Assembly: GCA_900312665.1 (NCBI GenBank)
Contig: ONZQ02000008.1
Span: forward strand, 1,054,001-1,118,000
Source of the DNA: Cephalotrichum gorgonifer
Taxonomy: Eukaryota; Ascomycota; Sordariomycetes; Microascales; Microascaceae
Direction: 5' to 3'
Length of the DNA: 64,000 nt
The position numbers and the translations under genes are program-made. Below, in pieces: positions 32,014 to 42,300 of the stretch (position 1 is its first letter; each line of letters begins with the position of its first letter). Under the pieces are notes generated by a model. That model was not told the DNA's origin and made no database searches. It saw only the letters and a program-made list of their open reading frames with translations.

Positions 32014-33135
32014 GATGTGTGGTTGTGGGAGGGCAGAACTGATCGGGTGCTGTTCAGTCAGTCAAAAGTTCGACGGAGAGCGCACGTGGAGCTTCCGAGA
32101 GCTTTGCGACAAGAAGCGCAAGCTTCAAATGTGGAAGTTATCTCTTCCGTTGAGCGGAATGCATTAAGCAGGTAGAGAGAGAAAGAGATTGGTTTGGGAC
32201 CAGGATACGTTGTCCCCAAAGGATTCTGGGAAAAGACAATTGGCGAATTTATTGCTTGGAAAAGCCGACGGGGCTCAGGGTTGATATTGAAGGCGATGTT
32301 GGGAATCTGGCCTCATGCAGGTACAGTGAGACGGTGGAAGAGGACAGCTAGCAGGAAACCTAAAGTTGGCGGCTCGTGCCAATTGTGTACTTTGGTTGTG
32401 GGTGGGCGATACGTGGCGTTCAGATGTACATAGGTGGCAAGACTTTTGGTGGCTATTAGTGGCGGATTTCGCGTAACAGGCGCTTTCCGCGCCTTTCATT
32501 GGTGCGCCGGGACTTGACTCAGGGGGGGCATGGAGAGTGGTTCCAGCAGGGTCTTGGCTGGGGCGGGATTAGACTTCGAAGCTTGGTCAGGGCCCCCGCG
32601 CTTGCCCAAACTGAGATTCGACGCCAAGAATGGCAACCTCGACGTCGAGAGCTCCCGAGTCCCGAGTCCCGCAGGCCCTGTATACAAGGTAGCTCGTACA
32701 GACCGGAGCGAGATACAGCGACAGGAGAGGCGTGGTGGTGTATAAGTCGATTGTGAACCTTCACACTAGTTATCTGATTTAATGCGGTGTCACCACTCAG
32801 GCTCCTTGATCCGTCTTTTTCTTTGCCCCAGTCTTCACTTCCCCTATCTCTTCTCTCGGAACTCTCATCTCATCTCATCATCACGACACGGCCTCTCTCA
32901 CGACCTCTATCATCACTCTCGTCTCACATTGCCTTGGGTTCTCTATCCTCGCAGCTCAACCCCGGATGAGAGTGCTCTCACACTCATCCGACGATGGTAG
33001 TTCTCACTTCACAATCACTGCTTGAACCACGACGGATAAACCACATCCTCTACTCCTCCTAGACCTTGAGATTCTACACTCCTTGCCCTCTCCTCCTCCG
33101 GTCTCCCCCATCTCATCCCCCCCCAAACCGCCACC
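32014..33135. other. Divergent promoter region lhs1 / gpi3
   Basis: 1.1 kb holding both promoters. The gpi3 side (32800-33130) is pyrimidine-rich, with CTCATCTCATC-type repeats near 32867 and a C-rich leader up to the ATG, a common fungal 5'-UTR pattern. No RNA gene or extra coding exon was recognised. Confidence 0.6.
32083..32088. promoter_or_regulatory. CACGTG box in the lhs1 promoter
   Basis: A palindromic E-box 70 nt upstream of the lhs1 ATG. On the lhs1 strand it reads CCACGTGCGC. It includes the CCACG core found in ER-stress elements, so unfolded-protein control is possible but unproven. Confidence 0.3.
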
Positions 33136-34659
33136 ATGCCGCGCCGCTCCTACAACATCGCCATGGTGAGCGACTTCTTCTACCCCCAGCCCGGCGGAGT
33201 CGAGTCCCACATCTACCAGCTCTCCACCAAGCTCATCGACCGCGGCCACAAGGTCATCGTCATAACCCACGCCTACGCCGACCGCACCGGCGTCCGCCAC
33301 CTCACAAACGGCATCAAGGTCTACCATATCCCCTTCGCCGTCATCTACCGCAGCGCAATCTTCCCCACCGTCTTTTCCCTCTTCCCCGTCCTCCGCAACA
33401 TCTTCATCCGCGAGCGCATCGAGATCGTACACGGCCACGGAGCCCTGAGCGCAATGTCCCACGAGGCCATCCTCCACGGGAGGACCATGGGCCTGAGGGC
33501 CGTCTACACGGACCACTCGCTCTTCGGCTTCGCAGACATGGGGAGCATCCTCGCGAACAAGATCTTAAAGTTTGGGCTCAGCGACGTGGACCATGTCATA
33601 TGCGTTAGTTATACTTGGTAAGTCCATAGAGAAGTTCTAGCTCTCAAATCTCAATCTCAACCCCCCAGACCTTCACCTTCCTCAAGAGCTAACACCCCCC
33701 ACAGCAAAGAAAACACCGTCCTTCGGGCCTCCCTAGACCCCCTCATGGTCTCCGTCATCCCCAACGCCCTCGTCTCCGCCTCCTTCCGCCCCCGCAAGCC
33801 CGCCTCAAAACCCCTCCCCCTCCGCCCCCACGAGCCCATCACCATCGTCGTCATCTCCCGCCTCTACTACAACAAGGGCACCGACCTCCTCACTGCCGCC
33901 ATCCCCCGCATCCTCGAGGCCCACCCAAACACCCGCTTCATCATCGCAGGTGACGGTCCCAAGGCTATCGACCTCCAGCAGATGATCGAGCAGAACGTCC
34001 TCCAGGACCGCGTCGAGATGCTCGGCGCCGTCCGCCACGAGGAGGTCCGCGACGTCCTCATCCGCGGCCACGTCTACCTCCACCCCTCCCTGACCGAGGC
34101 CTTCGGAACCGCCCTCGTCGAGGCCGCCAGCTGCGGCCTCTACGTCGTCTCCACCCGCGTAGGCGGCATCCCCGAGGTCCTCCCCCCTCACATGACCGTG
34201 TTCTCCGATCCCGAAGAGGACGACCTCGTCTCCGCCACCGGCCGCGCCATCCTCCGCATCCGAGCCGGCCAGGTCCGCACCGACCTCTTCCACGACCAGA
34301 TCAAGAGCTACTACTCCTGGGTCGACGTCGCCGCCCGCACCGAGCGCGTCTACGACGGCATCACCAACACCATACCCGAGGCCGAGTTCTACGGCTCCGA
34401 CGCCAGCGCCGCGCCCGACGGCCGCAGCAGGATACCCAGCTTCGCCATGATCGACCGCTTCAAGAGGTACTACGGCTGCGGCCTCTGGGCCGGCAAGCTC
34501 TTCTGCATCGTCGCAGCCGTCGACTTCCTCCTCTACGTCTTCCTGGAGTGGTGGTTCCCCAGGGCGGACATCGACATCGCCACCGACTGGCCGAGGAAGA
34601 TCATCGTGGAGGATGAGGAGGGCGAGGAGGGGGGCTGGGAGGAGAATGGGCCGGGGTGA
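33136..34659 (+). CDS. gpi3: GPI-anchor GlcNAc transferase catalytic subunit GPI3/PIG-A
   Basis: Transfers GlcNAc from UDP-GlcNAc to phosphatidylinositol at the cytosolic face of the ER, the first step of GPI anchor synthesis. Exons are 33136-33617 and 33705-34659. The 87-bp intron has GTAAGT...ACAG, giving 478 residues. The N-terminal PIG-A domain reads NIAMVSDFFYPQPGGVESHI, HAYADRTGVR and VYTDHSLFGF. The GT4 glycosyltransferase domain has VISRLYYNKGTDLL, FIIAGDGPK and the EX7E motif E292-x7-E300 (EAFGTALVE). A C-terminal transmembrane helix (KLFCIVAAVDFLLYVFLEWW) and a short acidic tail close the protein. Identity is strong. Confidence 0.97.
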
Positions 34660-34995
34660 GGGGGAAGAGGATTTGGTGTTCCGTGTATTATTATGTAGCT
34701 TTGAGTTTCCGGGCGCTTTTATATTGGATCCGTAATGAACCTATTTTTTTAGTTCTCATTTTGGAGGTAGAGCGATTACATTTGACGGCCAGCTTGATAA
34801 TGAAATCTTGGAAAGGATTAGATAACTTCGACTCGTTCTTTCGAGTTACAATGGCAAAATGACGGGGAATCGAGGAAGCGAGTAAATCTAGGAGCAAGTT
34901 GGCATTAATCTGCTTTTTATCTGCATCTAGCTTTTACCATCTCGCCAAAGCAACAGCAACACCCACAGCCAAAAGGGTCACAGGGCACTCCAAAA
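34660..34995. other. Convergent 3' flanks of gpi3 and the aminopeptidase
   Basis: 336 bp of AT-richer sequence between converging stop codons. No feature beyond the 3' flanks was recognised. Confidence 0.6.
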
Positions 34996-37734
34996 CTACG
35001 ACATGTACCCGTTGGTAGTAAGCCACTCCCTCAGCCCCTCGATATCACGCTCGCGGTACGCGACGCGGCCCCGAATCTTGTCCTTGACCGTCTCCAGAGT
35101 CCTGTTGAAGCTGGTGGTGTCCTTGTCCGCGAAGAAGGCATCAATCTCCGGCAGCACACTGCCGTCATTGAACGAGGGCAGAGAGACCTGCACGAAGCGG
35201 TCCAACACGATGGGGTTGCCAATCTTCGCGACGATCGCGTCCCAGTTCTCCTGGATGTACTTCCACTGCAGCGGGCGGGAGAGGTGGTTCGCGCCGAGGC
35301 CGCCGGCAAGGACGTGCATGTCGGCCGAGGGCACGGAGTCCGACGCGGGTGCCGGGGGCGACGCGTTGAAGAGGAAGGGAAGGAGGGTGTCCTTGACGAT
35401 GGCCTCATCCTTGACGCCACCGAGGGCGCTGAGGCAGATCGTCCGCCCGTCGATGGACTTGGTGTTGTACCACTCGTCCTTGAGCACCTCAACCGCCTTA
35501 CCGGGGTTGTTCTTGATGGCGACGTGGTAGACGGCGAGGCGGAGCGAAGGGGGGATCACGTCAGAGTCGCGGTTCTCGGACCACGCGTTGAACCTCTTGA
35601 GGGCCTCGAGGGTGACACTGATCGGATATTAGCGACGGGAGAGTCATTACACAAAGGGAGGGTCGGGGTGGGAGCATGATGGCGTAAATTCTTACCCAGG
35701 ATGGCCGTTGGCACCGGCGGTGAGGATCAGTCGCTTCCTCAGCATGGTAGTGAGGTAGCTCTCATCCGCAGCAAACTCCCAGCCGACTCGGTCGACAGCA
35801 TCGCTGATGAGCTTGAGCGTAAACTTCTCCAGTCCAGCCTTGATAGCCTCGTCATCGCCAAAGATTCCCTTGACGCGGCCGATCGAGTCAAGCACCTGGC
35901 TCCACACCATGAAGTCGGTCTCCTGGCTGAAGCCCTTGACAAAGGACAGCAGAGAGGCGGTGGTCCCGTATCCGCTGAAGGCCAGGTCGGCGGTAGAGCC
36001 AATGATGGCAATCTTGTCTTCGGTGCCCAGGCGATCGAGCTGAGTCGACAGCTTGGCGAGCCTCTCTGCGGGGTAGTTGACACGGTAGAAGCCGGTGGCA
36101 CCGGTGTTGAGCTTGTAGAAGTCGTCGCTGATCCCCGTGAAGGTATCCTCCTTCGCGGTGAGGGCAAGCGGCGCGATGCCCGTAGTGCCGACCTTGCCCT
36201 CGAGCAACAGAGGCACCCACCACACGGTCTCGTCCTCCTCGGGCTTAGGGTCACCGGTGGACAGGAAGCGCGACTGGCGGACGGTGATCTCACCGGGCTG
36301 CTTCTCTTCGACGGTCACGACGGGATGGCCGATCTTAGAGATCCAGGGGCCCATGAGGGTGTTGACGTCCTGGCCGGACGCCTCGCTGAGGGCCGCCCAC
36401 AGCGCCTCAGTCTTGGCGTTGCCATAGGCGTTCTTCTTGAGGTAGTTGGAGACGCCCTTCAGGAAGGTCTCCACGCCGAGATGGTTCGCCAGCATGCGAA
36501 TGGCCGAGCAGCCCTTCAGGTAGCTAATGTTGTCGAAGATCTGGTTCACGTCGAGAGCGTCATTGACGGGTACGTGGATCGCGTGGCTAGCACGGATGCT
36601 GTCGAGCTTAAAGGCCGACTCCATGCCCTCGTTGACGAACTGGGCCCAGACATTCCAGTCGGGGTGCAGGTGGTCAATAGCATGCCAGCCGACCCAGGTG
36701 GCGAAGCCCTCGTTGAGCCAGAGCTCATCCCACCAGTCCATGGTGACAAGGTTGCCGAACCACATGTGGGCGAGCTCGTGGGCGACGACGTAGGCGACTG
36801 AGTTGCGGAAGCGGGCATCCGACGTCTTCTCGTCGAAGAGGACTTGGGTGGTGCGGTAGGTCACGAGACCCCAGTTCTCCATGGCACCGTGAGTGAACTC
36901 GTGGACGGCGAGCAGATCGGACTTGGGGAGGGGGTAGTCGATATCAAAGATCTCCGAGAAGTAGTCGATGATCTTAGGGGCGTGCTGGAGAGCCCACTGG
37001 CCCTGCTCCTTGAGCCCACGGGTAGTGTAGACGCGGACGGGGATCGGCTTGCCGTTATACAGTCGGTCGGTGTGGGCCTCGATGTACTCAAAGTCGCCAA
37101 CAGCCCAGGCGAGCAGGTAGCTGCTCATGACGGGGCTGGTCTCGAACGACACCACCTTCCAGCCATCCTTGGACTTCTTGGTCTCCTTGACGGGCATGTT
37201 GCTGAGGGCAACCTGGTCCTCGGGGATCTCAATCTCGAAGTCATAGGTGGCCTTCAGGTTGGGCTCGTCGAAACACGGGAAGGCGCGGCGAGCGTCGCAG
37301 GACTCGAACTGGGTGCTGAACATGTAGTGCCACTCGTCATCACGGGGCACCGAAGCGGCGGCCGGGACGGTAGGCTTGTACTTGCTCCGGTAGAAGCCGG
37401 CCATGTCGCCGTTGATGATACCCTCGAACTCGATTGAGAGGACGGCCTTGGCGCTGGCGGGGATCTCCTCGTCGAAAAAGATGGTGACGCGCTGCGCCTT
37501 CTCATCATAGGCGAAGTTGGCAGTGCCCAGAGTGGAGCCGGCGTCATTGGTGATCTTTGCGCCTAGGAGCTTGAGCTCGAGAGAGTTCAGGACGACCAGA
37601 CTGGTAGGCTTGACGACCTCGACGGTGATGTCGACCGTGCCCTTGTAGGTCCAGTCCTTGAACTCGAGCTCCTTGAGAGACAAGGCATAGTGAGAGGGCT
37701 TCAGGAAGGCGGGGAGAACAGAACGGTCGGCCAT
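34996..37734 (-). CDS. M1-family zinc aminopeptidase (Ape2/Aap1/ApsA type)
   Basis: Exons are 37734-35696 and 35617-34996. The 78-bp intron has GTAAGA...CAG, giving 886 residues. The M1 signatures are complete: G283-AMEN, the zinc site H319-E320-L-A-H323, and the downstream Glu in WWDELWLNEGFATW. The N-terminal beta domain starts at MADRSVLPAFLKPSHYAL and has ELEFKDWTYKGTVDI. The C-terminal ERAP1-like helical domain spans the intron. This group of cytosolic enzymes removes N-terminal basic or hydrophobic residues from peptides (yeast AAP1/APE2, A. niger ApsA). The open frame extends 70 codons further upstream, so a longer, possibly organelle-targeted, isoform cannot be excluded. Confidence 0.95.
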
Positions 37735-39788
37735 GCTTGCGGTTGAAGATGAGAATTCGAGTTCTACTGCCCTGGGGGAAGTTCCGATGGTCGAGCACAG
37801 GCGTTGTTGGTTGGGAGGAAGTGTGGCGGGGCTCGTGTGACGCGGGGTAGATCGCTGTCTAGAGGGTTGGTCAATTCCAATTAGCTTCCTCGTTTGATCC
37901 GATGATATAATGACAGGATCTTGACCAATGGAAGAAAGGTTCAAGCCGGTATGGGTATGGGTATGGAATAAATGGACAGAAGCTTGGATGCGGTGAGAAG
38001 TGTGGGAATGATGGGTACGGGTCAGAGCATGAGACAGGAAATCGGGATTGGGTAATGGGTATTATTTGGGTATTGGATGTTGGTTGGGTGGTTGGTGGGG
38101 TGAGGTCCGAAAGCTGTGGGAAGCTCCGGCTTGCAGCGGGGCGGGGAGGGGGACTTTTGGGCCAGCTAGAGGGAAGAGGCAGGTACGAATGCGGTAGGTG
38201 CAATCCAAGCCACCACAAAGGTTCCTAACACGCCGGTAGTATAAACTTTTGGCATGAATCATGGGTATATTCTGTATTCCGAGGCTTGGCTTCGCACCAT
38301 GGAACAACAGCGGGCGCCGAGGCCGAGGGTGGTTACTTTGGAAACGCGCGGAAACCGCACTTACTTAGAAAGAGACCGCGTCGCGTAGCTCTCGGCCAGG
38401 TGGGTCGAGTGGAATCTCGACTGGCAAAGGGCCAGGCTACCGGCCATGGGTCCCCTAGATACGCACCCGCAACGGGAAACATTGGAGAGACCAGCGGGCG
38501 TCGAGCACAGAGAACTACAGGCAGGAGCTCTGCGGCTCGCGCCCCCGAGACCCGCCGCTGAATGTATGCCGTTCTGAGACAGAGGCTGGAATCCGAACAG
38601 CGCCTTCTGCTTTTGCACCCGCCTCGTCGCCGAAAGGGGCGTTTGCGAAGGCGGCGATATCGGAGAGGCCGCGGTTGTCGAGAGGCCCCGTGGGGGCTGT
38701 ACTCGGGGGGATGATCGAGACCGAGAGTTGGTCCAGTTCGTAGGCACGCTCGTGGATACTATGGATGCGGTGGTGTACACCGGCAAGGTGGTACCCGCGC
38801 GCTGCACGGTAGCGAAGCACCGCGTGCTCAGCTGCCCGAGCGGGTTCATGGTAGCTCGTCGTTCGGCTGGGAGCCTCCGCGCGGTCTTTTCGTTCTTATG
38901 TCGCGATAGTATGAGGCAGGATGGCTGTCGAGAGTTCTCGACACGGGTGTGACTCCTGAGGCGCGCGCCGCCGTAGCGAGATGACCGCAGGATCAGGGGA
39001 GGAGAGAGTATATCCGGGGGAAGGGGGGAAATAGAAAAGAACAAACACCAATATTACTCGTACATGCTAGAAAAGAATGAACCCCGCCTCTAATTGAGGA
39101 CCGTCGGCTTGATATCCGAACGCAATCTGAACGCAAGGGAGCAGGAGGACTACGACAAAATTCAGATAAGCTCGCTCCACCACAGGATCCGACCATTTGG
39201 GTCTCGGCGTTGGCACTTGGCTCCAGCTGACGGTAATGAGCTAACAATCCCCCTTTCACATGAAGCGCCCGCGTTCAATTCAAGAATGCTACAGGAAGGG
39301 TGTCCCAGTAATTAGTCGCGGATATAAACTTCGGGTCAAGACAATATGTATATTACGATTAAGGGATGAGCCGAAGGTATCAAGTAGTGGGTGGACGCTA
39401 CCATGTAGGAAGAGGCCATTTTGCACGCTACATATTGCTAGAATCTCCGCAGTCAGGAAGGATAGATATCCAGCAAGTATAGGCTGCAGCCAAACTATCC
39501 TTGGTGATGATGCGGACGGGCACATGTGACTTGGGTAGATACAGCTTTTCAACATGTGGTGTGAGAGAGTGTCGGATTAGGTTGTTGTTATAATCTGACG
39601 ACACAAGCCGCACGTGTAAGGGAGAAAGAGACGTCATGGTGCCCCGCAGTGCGTACATGCATCACTAGATTTGTTTCTCCGTGCTCCAGTGATAAATACG
39701 CACTCTCCAACTCCGAATAGCTTCGAACGAGGTCATCTACGACTAAGCGTTTCGTCTCCAGGTCTCCCAGAAGACGAGAAAGGGCAAC
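37735..39788. other. Intergenic region between aminopeptidase and POF1-like gene
   Basis: About 2 kb and divergent, so it carries both promoters. The 37940-38090 part has repeated GGGTATTGG/GGTATGGG words. The 38280-38960 part is GC-rich and holds the doubtful minus-strand ORF. A CTCGTAC word is at 39057. No RNA gene was recognised. Confidence 0.5.
38361..38849 (-). CDS. Doubtful small ORF, possibly mitochondrially targeted
   Basis: From the ATG at 38849 the minus strand is open for 162 codons (MNPLGQLSTRCFATVQRAG...). The N-terminus lacks acidic residues and is rich in Ser, Thr and Arg, which can look like a mitochondrial presequence. The rest is Ser/Arg/Pro-rich without a recognisable domain. 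Another minus-strand frame in the same place is also open. The local DNA is GC-rich, which favours chance open frames. I would keep this only as a hypothesis. Confidence 0.2.
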   Translation of the reverse strand: MNPLGQLSTRCFATVQRAGTTLPVYTTASIVSTSVPTNWTNSRSRSSPRVQPPRGLSTTAASPISPPSQTPLSATRRVQKQKALFGFQPLSQNGIHSAAGLGGASRRAPACSSLCSTPAGLSNVSRCGCVSRGPMAGSLALCQSRFHSTHLAESYATRSLSK

Positions 39789-40742
39789 ATGACATCACTA
39801 ACAGACCCCCGGCACCGCGCCGACACCCTCTCCTTCTTCACAGCGGCCCTCCAGAACTTTGAGGACGAGCACCTCCTCTTCTCCGTCCTCTGTTCCGTCT
39901 CCGACCCGGACCCCACCCCGCCGACACCGCCGCCCCCGCACTCGGAGACCAAGCCGGTCGAGAGGCTGATCATCCTCGACTCGTCCTTCAACCCGCCCAC
40001 GGCGGCGCACGCCCAGATGGTCCTCTCGGCCGTGGAGGACTACTACGACCCGACAGCGACAGAAACTACGGCAGTGGGGCCCGGTCACGCAAGAACAGAT
40101 ACTCAAGGCGGCCCCATCCCCGCCGGAGCGAAGGGCTCCGCGCGGATCCTGCTCCTCCTCTCCGTCCAGAACGCCGACAAGGCCCCCAAGCCCGCCTCCT
40201 TCCCGCAGCGGCTCTGCATGATGTACCTCTTCGCCAAGGACCTCCAACGGACCTTACCTCCGGGGCTACGGGTGGACGTCGCGCTGGGCTCGCACCCGTA
40301 CTTTCACAGCAAGAGCGAGGTCATCGCGCGGGAGAAGGAGTACGACGCGCGGGAGCAGATCTTCCTCGCGGGCTACGACACGCTCATACGGATCTTCAAC
40401 CCGAAGTACTACACCTCCGAGACCATGCAGAACGTCCTGGGCCCGTTCTTCGAGAGGGCGAGGCTGAGGGTCACACTGCGCGGGGGCGCGGACTGGGGGG
40501 GCGAGGGGGAGCAGTGGGGGTATATGGCCGAGCTCGGGGCCGGCGGGATCGAGAGAGTTGGGGGAAGGAAGGAGTGGTTGGACAGGATAGATGTCGTCGA
40601 GAACAAGGGGGCCGTAGTCAGCAGTACCCTCGCTAGGGCGGCGGTGGAACGGGGAGACGCGAGAGAGCTCGGGGAGCAATTGGGCGAGGGGGTCAAGGGT
40701 TGGATTCTTGGGGAGGGACTGTATAATGACAAGGAGCCGTGA
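39789..40742 (+). CDS. POF1-like nicotinamide mononucleotide adenylyltransferase-fold protein
   Basis: An intronless 317-residue protein. The nucleotidyltransferase signature is IILDSSFNPPTAAHAQM at residues 61-77, where His74 corresponds to the second His of the HxGH motif. The C-terminal part has VVSSTLARAAVERGD at the place of the ISSTxxR motif. The middle has PASFPQRLCMMYLFAKDL, YDTLIRIFNPKYY and FFERARLRVTLRGG, as in POF1-type proteins of fungi. Yeast Pof1 shows NMN adenylyltransferase activity and affects filamentation and protein quality control. Pro-rich residues 40-52 are an insertion before the core. Substrate specificity is inferred from the family. Confidence 0.85.
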   Translation: MTSLTDPRHRADTLSFFTAALQNFEDEHLLFSVLCSVSDPDPTPPTPPPPHSETKPVERLIILDSSFNPPTAAHAQMVLSAVEDYYDPTATETTAVGPGHARTDTQGGPIPAGAKGSARILLLLSVQNADKAPKPASFPQRLCMMYLFAKDLQRTLPPGLRVDVALGSHPYFHSKSEVIAREKEYDAREQIFLAGYDTLIRIFNPKYYTSETMQNVLGPFFERARLRVTLRGGADWGGEGEQWGYMAELGAGGIERVGGRKEWLDRIDVVENKGAVVSSTLARAAVERGDARELGEQLGEGVKGWILGEGLYNDKEP

Positions 40743-41257
40743 TGTGGGCGGAGGGCTGGTGCGGGCCCACGACCCGGGCTACAAAACAGATACAAGCTCG
40801 GGTACGAGGCAGAGACTGAAGCAACATGCTAGAGAGCTTAGAGCTTGTCCACCGAGGATCCGTTAATACTCGGGGCCTTCCAAAATGGTCGAGGCTCCGA
40901 AGGACATCCACATTCGACCGAGTCAAACCAGGCCTATATCCACAAGCTTCATTGCCTCGGGGGCGGACCTTGGACCACTCGTAGCCAATCCAAGAGAGAA
41001 AGTTCCCAAAAATCCCCATACGAAAAGAAATTTTCTTCCCCAGCCTGCGCTGAGGAGGGGCGGTGGCCGGCGACGCTTGCATGTGCCCCTTCCAACAAGC
41101 ATCCAGACCGACTTGGCAAAGAGGCAGGCCCGCTCAAGGATCTTTTCTTCCAAAAAAGTGGGGCGGTTGCCCAAAGTTCGAAATTTTTGAAATTTTCCTG
41201 TTTCTGCCGGGCGGTGTGCCCGACAGCACAGATCACCCACACTCCACCACCACTGCC

Positions 41258-41265
41258 TATAAATA
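41258..41265 (+). promoter_or_regulatory. TATA box with downstream pyrimidine tract, no known gene
   Basis: TATAAATA is followed by a C/T-rich stretch (41269-41312) and then an ATG at 41314. The arrangement is that of a strongly expressed fungal Pol II gene, yet only a 28-codon ORF follows. Confidence 0.4.
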
Positions 41266-41313
41266 CCAGTCTCCCCTCCCTCTCTTTGGAAGTTTTTTCT
41301 TTTCCTTTTCTTC

Positions 41314-41400
41314 ATGTCGACTTTACTTCAGAGAATCATTTCTATAGTAATCGACCCTTTCTTGGTTTCCCAAAGAAGCCACAGATCCCACCCTGGTTGA
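41314..41400 (+). CDS. Candidate small ORF of 28 codons
   Basis: ATG to TGA, encoding MSTLLQRIISIVIDPF followed by a short basic tail. The N-terminal part is hydrophobic, like a short membrane helix. It is supported only by the TATA and pyrimidine tract upstream. It could equally be the first ATG of a non-coding transcript. Confidence 0.2.
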   Translation: MSTLLQRIISIVIDPFLVSQRSHRSHPG

Positions 41401-42300
41401 TGAATCGATCTCCCGGTGCCCTAGAGTGATATTACGGGTTCCTTCACTGGTTCTCCTGGTTTGGCTCCCGAACTGCCTGCAAAGGTGGCGGCCTGTACCC
41501 TTAATTTGGGGAAAGCTGTATAGGGAGTAGTGATGATCTCGTCCCCGTTTCTCGGTCTGCCGTATGGCGCGAGGGGCGGGGTGGGTGTTGGGGGTGTCTG
41601 ACAGGCACTCATTTTCTTTTTTTTCATTGTTCTCTTGGGCTGGTCCCAGGGTGCGAAGGAGAATAGATCTTTTTGGCGCTTTCGCCATGTTGGATACCCA
41701 TCCGCTGGTTGAATCTGACAGCCGTGGATGGCTCGCTCGACAAAGCTGTCACGGCATGCATACCTCACAGATATCTCGACTGCTCGTGTACATGTTTTTT
41801 CCAACCCAGAAGCAGCCATTGTGATAAAAGTGTTATTCCATCCGAAATAGTCTACCAACGTCGCGTCGCGTCTGACCTCTGATCTACACAGCCTACATCG
41901 TCCCTCACCATGCCAACATGCCACCACCTCCCGCATGTAGATATCGCCTCCGTCCAAAGGAAACACAAAACGTCAACGTACAGCTCAAGGTTACCGCTAC
42001 CTCCCCCATCTTACCAATCTACCTTCTACCCCTTCAACATCTCCAGGGGAAAATAGAAGCCAGCACAAGAAATAAAGATGCACAGAAGAGACAAATGAAA
42101 AGAATAAGAAGAAAAAATAATAAGAAAATAATATTATAGAACGAAAAAAAAAAACAGAGAAGAGAATAAAACGAAGGAACAAACATAAATGCTTAAAGTT
42201 TCCTCCATTCTCTCCTCCCCCATCAGACACTAGACAACAAGAAAGGAACAACCACATCCACTCACTAACCACGCACCCTCCGCCTCAAACCTACATAAAC

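Larger units (their letters stand above)
40743..42300. other. Convergent intergenic region with one promoter-like site
   Basis: 1.56 kb between the POF1-like and exchanger stop codons. It includes a TATAAATA, a C/T-rich block and a 28-codon ORF on the plus strand (annotated separately). An A/G-rich stretch (42040-42190) lies on the 3' side of the exchanger gene. No other open frame carried a domain. Confidence 0.5.

Noticed and set aside
35701..36801. 366-codon ORF antisense to the aminopeptidase
   Set aside because: Shadow frame of a well-supported M1 peptidase.
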